A stretch of 64,000 bases of DNA from CBDBND01 sp965262665 (lineage in GTDB: Bacteria; Pseudomonadota; Alphaproteobacteria; Rhodospirillales; Rhodospirillaceae). Numbering within the stretch: the stretch's first letter is position 1; every line of letters starts with the position of its first letter. The translations under genes were made by a program, and so were the position numbers. Below the pieces are notes generated by a model, which saw nothing but the letters and a program-made list of their open reading frames with translations, did not search any database and was not told the DNA's origin. Positions 55,935-63,048 of this stretch are shown here, piece by piece. The stretch lies in contig CBDHFR010000002.1 of the NCBI GenBank assembly GCA_965262665.1, forward strand, positions 434,001 through 498,000, in the 5' to 3' direction.

Positions 55935-57418
55935 GGGCGGGTTCAATCGGTCGTCGCAACACTCTGGCATAGGAGGTTGCTATGACGGGTACGCAGACGG
56001 CGGTCGGATCGGTCTGGACGGAGCAAGTTGCATTCGCCAGGTCGACCGGACTCGGCACGGCGTGAGGAGCTTGTTCGGTTCTGGGCAGCGATTGCGACGG
56101 GGCGTTCGAGCGAGGACGCGGCCCGAGATGCCGGTGTATCCCCTCCGGTAGGCTCGAGGTGGTTCCGGAGGTCGGGCGGCATGCCACCAGCACATTTATC
56201 GCAATCGGCCAAGCCGCTGTCAGGACGTTACCTGTCTTTCGAGGAACGTGAGGAGATTGCTCTTCTGCGCGCTCAGGGAAGAGGCATACGTCATATTGCT
56301 TGCCGGCTGGAGCGAGCACCGTCGACGATCTCCCGCGAGGTGCGGCGCAACGCGGCGACCCGAAGCGGTGGCCTGGACTACCGAGCAACGACGGCGCAGT
56401 GGCATGCTGATCGATCCGCCAAAAGGCCGCAGCCAGCCAAGCTGGCAACGAATGAGGCGCTGCGGCGCGATGTGCAGGATCGGCTTGCGGGTCGGATCTC
56501 GGCACCGGATGGAACGGTGATCGAGGGGCCACGCGTCGTCTGGAACGGTCGTCGGCATGGGCCGCGGCAGCGCAGGCGATGGGCCAGGGCCTGGAGTCCT
56601 GAGCAGATCGCGCACCGTCTTCGGATCGACTATCCTGGGGACAAGCCCGAGGATCAAGCGATGCGGATCAGTCATGAGGCGATCTATCAGGCGCTCTACG
56701 TACAGGGCCGCGGCGCACTCCGTCGTGAGCTGACCGCCTGCCTTCGCACGGGAAGGGCACTGCGCGTGCCTCGGGCACGTAGCCGCCGGCGGGGAAAATC
56801 CTTCGTCACGCCTGAGATCATGATCAGTGAACGATCGGCGGAAGCAGCTGATCGGGCCGTACCCGGACACTGGGAAGGTGACCTGATCATCGGCTTGGGC
56901 AGATCGGCGATCGGCACTCTGGTGGAACGCGCCACGCGGTTCACAATGCTGCTGCATCTTCCCCGAATGGAAGGCCACGGCACCGTCCCGCGCGTGAAGA
57001 ACGGGCCTGCGCTTGCCGGCTGGAGCGAGCATGGGGCTGAAGCGGTTCGCGATGCCATCGCCCGGACGATCACGACATTGCCAGCGCAGCTTCGCCGCTC
57101 GCTGACCTGGGACCAGGGAGCAGAGATGGCCAGGCATGCGGATCTGCGGATCGCAACCGGCCTTCCCGTCTACTTCTGCGAACCGCACAGCCCTTGGCAA
57201 CGCGGAACGAACGAGAACACCAATGGATTGCTTCGACAGTACTTCCCGAAAGGAACCGATCTGAGCGCACACAGTCCGGACGTACTCGCAGTTGTTGCTG
57301 ACGCGCTCAATACACGGCCCCGCAAGACCCTCGGATGGAGAACTCCCGCCGAAGCTCTGGACCAGTGCTTGCAGGCCAGTCAAACTGAACGTGTTGCGAC
57401 GACCGGTTGAACCCGCCC
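55935..57418 (+). mobile_element. IS30-family insertion sequence
   Basis: Terminal repeats of about 27 bp with one mismatch: left GGGCGGGTTCAATCGGTCGT, right (complement) GGGCGGGTTCAACCGGTCGT, then CGCAACAC in both. Length about 1.48 kb. IS30 elements duplicate 2-3 bp of target, which I could not identify here. It lies upstream of pepN and 45 bases before the nucleotidyltransferase-RraA gene. Confidence 0.88.
56028..57410 (+). CDS. IS30-family transposase, N-terminus possibly frameshifted
   Basis: 460 residues. HTH region: LSFEEREEIALLRAQGRGIR followed by ERAPSTISREVRRN. DDE core: VPGHWEGDLIIGLGR, LTWDQGAEMARHADL and NTNGLLRQYFPKGTDL. The frame opens with a TTG and lacks the expected first residues, which sit in another frame from ATG 55982 (TGTQTAVGSVWTEQVAFAR). 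One indel near 56036 would separate them. The catalytic domain is intact, so a slightly shortened protein could still act. Confidence 0.85.
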   Translation: MHSPGRPDSARREELVRFWAAIATGRSSEDAARDAGVSPPVGSRWFRRSGGMPPAHLSQSAKPLSGRYLSFEEREEIALLRAQGRGIRHIACRLERAPSTISREVRRNAATRSGGLDYRATTAQWHADRSAKRPQPAKLATNEALRRDVQDRLAGRISAPDGTVIEGPRVVWNGRRHGPRQRRRWARAWSPEQIAHRLRIDYPGDKPEDQAMRISHEAIYQALYVQGRGALRRELTACLRTGRALRVPRARSRRRGKSFVTPEIMISERSAEAADRAVPGHWEGDLIIGLGRSAIGTLVERATRFTMLLHLPRMEGHGTVPRVKNGPALAGWSEHGAEAVRDAIARTITTLPAQLRRSLTWDQGAEMARHADLRIATGLPVYFCEPHSPWQRGTNENTNGLLRQYFPKGTDLSAHSPDVLAVVADALNTRPRKTLGWRTPAEALDQCLQASQTERVATTG

Positions 57419-57462
57419 TATACACAGTGGTCGATTATAGATCGTAGAAGGGGAGCAGGCCC

Positions 57463-58758
57463 ATGTGTGCCGTAGCTTTCGTACCCGCGAAGGGCCAAAG
57501 CGACAGAATTGCGAACAAAAATACGGCAATTCTTGATGGCGACTATCTGTTCAAGCGGAAGCTAAAACAGCTGCTTGAATGCGATGCCATTGATGCCGTT
57601 TATCTGGACACGGAGTCTCAAGATTTAATTGACCTTGCTTCTGATTTGGATGTGGAAGTCCTTAAACGGGATCCCAGCCTCGCGTCTAATGAAACAGACG
57701 GGCATGCCTTGTTCGCCAATGAGTGCAAGCAAGTCGATGCGGATCTCTATATCCAGAGTTTATGTACCAGTCCGTTCATAACGGCCGATACGATAAGCCG
57801 AGCCCTTGAAGCGTTAACCAACGACAAAAATGCGGACTCCTTAGTCGCGGTACAACGCAAGAAACAGTATTGCTGGTCGGATGGACGGCCAGTGTATGGC
57901 GAAGGTCGCATTCCCAATAGTGTGGACCTGCCGGAAACCATCGTTGAATCCATGGGACTTTATGTTGTTGCGCGAGGCAAAGACGGTCCGCCTGAAAAAA
58001 GATTTGGCCAGTCGCCGTTGCTGTTCGATTTGACCGATGAGGAGGCGGTTGATGTCAATTGGCCGGATGATCTAGCACTCGCTGAACGCATTTGTGCCGG
58101 CTATCGCACGGCCCACAATGCGAACCTCGACGCCATTCGGCCTCATCTCTATTCATCGCTTCTCGCGGATATCTGCAAGGAACGGAAAATCAAAGCGCTT
58201 TTGCCACCGGGCTTCCAACGCATCAGTGGCCGCTCCGTGTTGGGCATAGCGAAGACGTTGGAACTCAAACGCCTCGAGGATGGGGAAGACTGGCATGGCA
58301 TTTATGACGCTCTGTCTACTTATAACTTTGTCAGACCTGGGGACGTGATCGTCGTCCATAGTGAAGTTCCTAACGCAGCTTATTTCGGCGATCTCAACGC
58401 CAACATCGCCATTCGATCGGGTGTGGTCGGCGCCGTTGTCGATAGTTTCACTCGTGATTCCGTGGCATTGAATGATCTGGAATTTTCGGTGTTCGCTCAA
58501 GGCATCTACAGTCACGATATTAAGTACGAAGGCACTGTTGCCGCCATGAACAGACCGATCACCATCGGCGAGGTTTGTATCAACAACGGCGATGATGTCT
58601 TTGCCGACGACGATGGTGTCATTACAATCCCGCGTGATGTCTGGCCCTCAATCTGTGATGAAGCCATGCAGTCCCTGAAAAAGGAATTTGACATCCGTTA
58701 CAGCATTATGATGGGTCAGGACGTGGCATCGGCTCTTAAAGACCACGGTGCTTTTTAG
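57463..58758 (+). CDS. Nucleotidyltransferase-RraA fusion protein
   Basis: 431 residues after a GGGGAG site. Residues 1-210 are a cytidylyltransferase of the NeuA/KdsB type: FVPAKGQSDRIANKNTAILD, ASNETDGHALF and VNWPDDLALAE. Residues about 225-420 are RraA-like: RPGDVIVVHSE, AAYFGDLNANIAIRSGVVGA, VVDSFTRDSVALNDLEF and VFADDDGVITIPRDVW. In RraA-type aldolases this GDL...GVVGAVVDG.RD pattern makes the active site; here G becomes S-F in VVDSFTRD. The first domain would activate a sugar acid with CTP; the second might cleave or regulate. The link is unusual. Confidence 0.85.
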   Translation: MCAVAFVPAKGQSDRIANKNTAILDGDYLFKRKLKQLLECDAIDAVYLDTESQDLIDLASDLDVEVLKRDPSLASNETDGHALFANECKQVDADLYIQSLCTSPFITADTISRALEALTNDKNADSLVAVQRKKQYCWSDGRPVYGEGRIPNSVDLPETIVESMGLYVVARGKDGPPEKRFGQSPLLFDLTDEEAVDVNWPDDLALAERICAGYRTAHNANLDAIRPHLYSSLLADICKERKIKALLPPGFQRISGRSVLGIAKTLELKRLEDGEDWHGIYDALSTYNFVRPGDVIVVHSEVPNAAYFGDLNANIAIRSGVVGAVVDSFTRDSVALNDLEFSVFAQGIYSHDIKYEGTVAAMNRPITIGEVCINNGDDVFADDDGVITIPRDVWPSICDEAMQSLKKEFDIRYSIMMGQDVASALKDHGAF

Positions 58759-58809
58759 CGTACGCGTCTTTTCAGAACTATTAGTCTTCAGGCCAACCAA
58801 AAAAATCGT

Positions 58810-59597
58810 CTAAGGGGTATGGAATCGTTTGGTCTGGCTTTTTTTAAGAGCGGCCTTTAATTGATCTCCCCCAACTTCAGAAAAGCCCAAATCCACGGCA
58901 CGCTTTATCGCTGCATGATCCGGCAATGCCAAAGCATATGTGGACCTATTTCCGGCCTTTTTCCGCAAAGATGAGAGTGCTTGGTCAATCTGGATGTAAG
59001 TGTAATTGATTTCTGAACGGACCTCACAACCAAGCATGACTTTATCAACCGCTAGCACAGCTTGGTTAAGATCAAGCAAGTCCATGAGTATTCCGACACC
59101 ACGGCCGACAGGCATAAGAAGGTCCCTGGCTGTCAACAGATCAGTGGCGGATGCCGAATGCGGAACTTCAACAATCTCTGGTCTCAAATACAGAAACCTG
59201 TGACTCTCTTCCAATCGTGAGAACGCGCTCAGAATTTGGTGCTGGGCAGGCGACAGTAAAACCCTGAAAGGTATCGGAATGACGATCTTGGCGCGGACTC
59301 TGTCTTTAATCATTCCGTTCAGTGCCACAATGCAGGCGCGCGCAAAAGCGGTGGCGTTAGCGACAACGAGAGCCGGATCCTCCCGGCCAAACGGATTACC
59401 TCCGTCTGTACTGGCTGGCCTGCAAAAAAAGTGTCTATGGCTTGTGAAACTGCCGACCACGCAGGGAAATAGGTGATTTTGAGGCTCGACTCGGGCTCAA
59501 CGGCCAGACCGGATCTCGCGGCCTTTTTAGGCTCAATTTCAGTTTTCTTGGCCGCTTCTAATTCCTGGTTGTGCTGAGCCCGTTCTCGTTCTCTCAT
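58810..59597 (-). pseudogene. Unknown protein, frameshifted
   Basis: Two frames join near 59395: the first (from 59597) reads RERERAQHNQELEAAKKTEI, SSLKITYFPAWSAVSQAID and GQPVQTEVIRLAG; the second reads PFGREDPALVVANATAFARA, IVIPIPFRVLLSPAQHQILS and STYALALPDHAAIKRAVDL. About 255 residues without a family I can name; the second part is weakly like a degenerate EAL or barrel protein. The start overlaps by ATGA with the preceding gene's stop. Not assigned. Confidence 0.5.
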
Positions 59598-59754
59598 TTC
59601 TTGCCGGCCTGAGCCGCGATCACGACCCGTGCAGATTCTACAGCCCGCCGTATTGCAGAGCGGTTTATTGAATCATCACTGTTGAGGGCGCCAGAAAGGT
59701 CAACCAATGCGGTTTGAGGTGTTGGATCTGAATCTTCGTTTTCTTCAAATCGGA
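59594..59754 (-). pseudogene. C-terminal end of an unknown gene cut by the IS21 palindrome
   Basis: Minus strand: FEENEDSDPTPQTALVDLSG, then ALNSDDSINRSAIRRAVESA and VIAAQAGKK before TGA (59594). Its stop overlaps the start of the next gene by four bases, the classic sign of an operon. About 50 codons remain; the palindrome begins at 59755. No family recognised. Confidence 0.5.
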
Positions 59755-59963
59755 TGTCAACGGCGGAGCAAAATCAGTCCAGTTGGGCGGCGTAAAACCA
59801 GTCCATTTTATGTGATGCCGAAGGCGTTGTTGCGGGTTGTCCCGGTAGTGCATAGGAGGGACCCGCGCGGCTTTGCGTAGCGTTTCGCGTGTGCGAAGCG
59901 AAGGCGTGTGGGCGGTGCCTGTGTACCCACCGGGTCAACGCTGGCCTCGGTGTTAGATACCGA

Positions 59964-60266
59964 TCAGCTGCGGCCGGCTGTTTGTTGTTTTCTTCGGCTC
60001 TGGTTGAGCCGGTAGCTGTCGCCGTTCATTTCCAGAATATGGACATGGTGGGTCAGGCGATCGAGCAGCGCGACGGTCAGGCGCTCGGAACCGAATATTT
60101 CCGTCCATTCGTCGAACGGCAAGTTCGAGGTGATGACGATTGCGCCCCGTTCGTAACGTTGGCTGAACACTTCGAAGAGGAGTTCGGCGCCGGTCTTTGA
60201 GAGCGGCACGAAGCCGAGTTCGTCGATAATCAGCAGGCCGGCACGCTTTGCCAATTGCTTCTGCAA
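59964..60266 (-). pseudogene. istB fragment, left arm
   Basis: Minus strand, about 95 residues: LQKQLAKRAGLLIIDELGFV, PLSKTGAELLFEVFSQRYER, ITSNLPFDEWTEIFGSERLT and HILEMNGDSYRLNQSR. This is the C-terminal half of IstB, the ATP-binding helper of IS21, including Walker B (LLIIDELG). The Walker A half is missing, replaced by the palindrome's centre. Confidence 0.9.
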
Positions 60267-60475
60267 GTCCTGCAGTCAACTGGAGACTTCTCGATCCCTC
60301 GGAACTTCCATCGGAAGTCCACGGAACTCCACGGCACAGTCCGAAGGATGCCTTGACGGCGTGGGTAGCCGATCGGCTACCACGTCGTCAAGGCATCCTT
60401 CGGACGGCGCCGTGGATCCGTGGAGTTCCGATGGAAGTTCCGTGAGATCGAGAAGTCTCCAGAAGACTGCAGGAC
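60267..60475. repeat. Centre of the palindrome: imperfect inverted repeat rich in GGAA/TTCC
   Basis: About 210 bases not explained by IS21. It is itself an imperfect inverted repeat about 60372. Each arm contains CTGGAGACTTCTCGAT, GGAACTTCCATCGGAA, then GTCCGAAGGATGCC, with several mismatches. Within an arm the short motifs GGAACTTCC, GGAAGTCC and GGAACTCC recur. Short frames on both strands (60248-60445 and 60276-60494) are mirror images of one another and not genes. Confidence 0.75.
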
Positions 60476-60775
60476 TTGCAGACGCAATTGGCAAAGGTCC
60501 GGCTGCTGATTATCGACGAACTCGGCTTCGTGCCGCTCTCAAAGACCGGCGCCGAACTCCTCTTCGAAGTGTTCAGCCAACGTTACGAACGGGGCGCAAT
60601 CGTCATCACCTCGAACTTGCCGTTCGACGAATGGACGGAAATATTCGGTTCCGAGCGCCTGACCGTCGCGCTGCTCGATCGCCTGACCCACCATGTCCAT
60701 ATTCTGGAAATGAACGGCGACAGCTACCGGCTCAACCAGAGCCGAAGAAAACAACAAACAGCCGGCCGCAGCTGA
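60476..60775 (+). pseudogene. istB fragment, right arm
   Basis: Mirror image of the left-arm fragment and almost identical in protein: QTQLAKVRLLIIDELGFVPL onward. One difference from the left arm is KVRLLI against KRAGLLI, due to a three-base change. Without a start or Walker A it cannot make IstB. Confidence 0.9.
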
Positions 60776-60984
60776 TCGGTATCTAACACCGAGGCCAGCG
60801 TTGACCCGGTGGGTACACAGGCACCGCCCACACGCCTTCGCTTCGCACACGCGAAACGCTACGCAAAGCCGCGCGGGTCCCTCCTATGCACTACCGGGAC
60901 AACCCGCAACAACGCCTTCGGCATCACATAAAATGGACTGGTTTTACGCCGCCCAACTGGACTGATTTTGCTCCGCCGTTGACA

Positions 60985-61398
60985 GGGAGCTCTTCCCAAA
61001 GTTATCGCTAAGTTTGAAGCATGACCAAAGAATGTCTCCTGACCATTGTCTCTCTTTCCGATATTTATTTCGACTTTTCTTGATCTTATTGTTATTTGAT
61101 GAAATAGCATAAAGTTCGGCTTTGGCATTGGTTTTTAGCCGCCTATAAGACTAACAGGTTTTTCCTGTCGAGAGCTTTCTTGAAGATACTGGTAAGGTTC
61201 GAACAGAAATTGTCCGCTTATGGTCATTAGCAGACCAATCATTCCATTTGTGAGAAGTCTACTTTAGAGTCAATTGCGGACATTTCGACCAGACTACGAT
61301 ACCTCTAGTACCCAGTTTTGTCCTCCCGGGCCTACCATTATCAAAGGTATTTCCTGCCAGAGTTTTTCTGTAAGCTCAGGAACAATTTGGGGGAACCG
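60985..61398. other. Intergenic region with no gene
   Basis: About 410 bases of lower GC than the IS to its left. No ORF shows family features and no RNA gene was recognised. It should contain the promoter of the flavoprotein gene. The frame extends upstream to 61318, but the sequence before 61399 shows no homology. Confidence 0.5.
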
Positions 61399-62931
61399 AT
61401 GCAAAAACTCTATAACCCAATTGATTTAAGCCGCCGGCAATTATTGATTGGCGCGTCTTCAGCCACAGTCGGACTGGCCGTAAATCCCGGCGGAAGGTCT
61501 TCGGCCTTGGCTGCGGATCACTGGGATCTCATCATCGTCGGTGCCGGTACCGCCGGATTGCCTGCGGCCATCTTCGCCGCGCGACGTGGGGCGCACGTAC
61601 TCGTCATCGAAGCGTCCTATCAGATCGGCGGAACCTTATTCCTCTCCACCGGTCAGATGAGCGCAGCTGGCACCAAGCTGCAAAAGCGAAAAGGCATCAG
61701 CGACACCCCCCAACTGCATTTTGACGACGTGATGCGCATCAGCTGCAATACGGCCGATCCCACGCTGGTGCGGTTAGCGGTAGACCACGCCGCCGATACC
61801 TTCGATTGGCTCACCGACAATGGTTTAACACCGCTCGATGACCATCCGGTTCTGGGTCTGGCCCATGATCCGTACAGTGTCGAACGTTATGCCTGGGGAG
61901 CTGAAGGCGGGATTTCAATCCTTGAAGCCATTGAGCCGTTGGCCCTGGCAGAAGAGCAAATGGGACGATTGACCATCAGCCGCGGTATGCGGGCACGCGA
62001 ACTGTTGATGCGTGACGGCGTGGTGATCGGTGTACGCGCCGAGGACGACAGCGGAAATATGACTGAAGCTTATGGGCAGTCGGTATTGCTGGCCAGCGGC
62101 GGTTACGCCTCAAACCCCGAACTGTTCTTCGAGCTCAGCGGCTACAAACAATATGGCAAGGCGTCGTATCCCTATTGTCGTGGTGATGGCTATGTCATGG
62201 CGCTTGACGCGGGCGGGTTCACGCACGGCAAGGAGAATTATAGATGTGGCTCGCCGCGTATCATGGCCAGCGCGGATGAGCCCGCAGCACCCGATACGCG
62301 CTTCATCGTTTATCCCGATCGGCGACCGCCCTGGGAGATCCAGGTGAATGTGAACGGCGAGCGCTATGTTGCCGAAGACGACCCAGGTTTTGACAACCGT
62401 GAATTGGCTTTGGCGCGTCAGCCGGATTTGCGCACATGGCTCATTTTTGACCAGGCGATCTTCGACGCCTCACCCATTGGTATCGATGGATGGGACAAAC
62501 AGGATTTTGCCGAAGCGTTTGAGTCTCATCCCATGTTTTTCAAGGCGCAAACCATCGCTGAACTCGCTGAGAAGAGCGGTGTCAATGCGAACGGGCTTGC
62601 AGCAACGATCGAACGCTACAACCGCTTCCAGAAAAGTGGTGCAGACTCCGACCATGGCCGCGTATTTATGCCGCTCCCTATTGAAAAAGCGCCTTACTTC
62701 GCCATCCGCCAACAAGGCTTTTCGATTACCTCGACGGTTGGCATCGCGGTGGATGATCAGCTGCGCGTCATCCGGCAAGACGGCAGCGTGATTGGTGGTT
62801 TGTATGCCGCTGGCGAGATCCTCGGGTCGGGTCAACTGATGGGCAAATCTGCTGTTGGCGGCATGATGGTCACTCCGGCAATGACCTTTGGACGCCTTTT
62901 GGGTGAATCGCTGCTGCCGCTCAAAGCGTAG
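61399..62931 (+). CDS. Tat-exported FAD-dependent oxidoreductase (fumarate reductase flavoprotein type)
   Basis: The start at 61399 has GGGGGA five bases upstream. A twin-arginine signal (LSRRQLLIGASSATVG) precedes the FAD-binding_2 domain: LIIVGAGTAGLPAAIFAARR, then RGDGYVMALDAGG and GLYAAGEILGSGQLMG. The NADH- or heme-binding partners are not present. Relatives act on fumarate, urocanate or 3-ketosteroids. Codon use is more GC-rich than the backbone. Lying between the IS21 palindrome and an IS630, it may be a passenger of the mobile region. Confidence 0.85.
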   Translation: MQKLYNPIDLSRRQLLIGASSATVGLAVNPGGRSSALAADHWDLIIVGAGTAGLPAAIFAARRGAHVLVIEASYQIGGTLFLSTGQMSAAGTKLQKRKGISDTPQLHFDDVMRISCNTADPTLVRLAVDHAADTFDWLTDNGLTPLDDHPVLGLAHDPYSVERYAWGAEGGISILEAIEPLALAEEQMGRLTISRGMRARELLMRDGVVIGVRAEDDSGNMTEAYGQSVLLASGGYASNPELFFELSGYKQYGKASYPYCRGDGYVMALDAGGFTHGKENYRCGSPRIMASADEPAAPDTRFIVYPDRRPPWEIQVNVNGERYVAEDDPGFDNRELALARQPDLRTWLIFDQAIFDASPIGIDGWDKQDFAEAFESHPMFFKAQTIAELAEKSGVNANGLAATIERYNRFQKSGADSDHGRVFMPLPIEKAPYFAIRQQGFSITSTVGIAVDDQLRVIRQDGSVIGGLYAAGEILGSGQLMGKSAVGGMMVTPAMTFGRLLGESLLPLKA

Positions 62932-63048
62932 CGCCGGCACAAGGCCCCATTTCTCTGTGCCATTTGCTTGTAGAGTTTCATGGACAAGCGGTATCCGGTT
63001 GATGGCCGGATTTCGGCTTGTGATCCAAAGCGGACTTTTCCGCCGCTA

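Larger units (their letters stand above)
59755..60984. mobile_element. 1.23-kb palindrome made from two IS21 ends joined head to head
   Basis: Left arm (59755-60372): IS21 terminus TGTCAACGGCGGAGC, about 200 bases of non-coding DNA, then the istB 3' portion. The right arm (60373-60984) is its reverse complement. Both arms are nearly identical over the outer 500 bases. The inner 110 bases of each arm have diverged by several substitutions and small indels. The exact centre is GGTAGCCGATCGGCTACC. Both outer ends are IS21 termini, so the unit could move like a small composite element if a transposase is supplied. No target duplication is seen (left flank TCGGA, right GGGAG). Confidence 0.92.

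Noticed and set aside
55935..57418. Target duplication of the IS30 element
   Set aside because: Flanking bases (ACT on the left, TAT on the right) do not match.
56220..57425. Open frame of 401 codons on the minus strand
   Set aside because: Antisense of the IS30 transposase, open only because of GC-rich codon use.
60248..60494. Two facing ORFs with the same protein start (MPIASASPAV)
   Set aside because: They are mirror images created by the palindrome centre; no ribosome site or family.
59755..60984. Palindrome as a simple assembly or amplification artefact
   Set aside because: The inner arms have diverged by substitutions and indels, and the same IS21 end also occurs once in direct form at 37531. 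Not excluded without reads.
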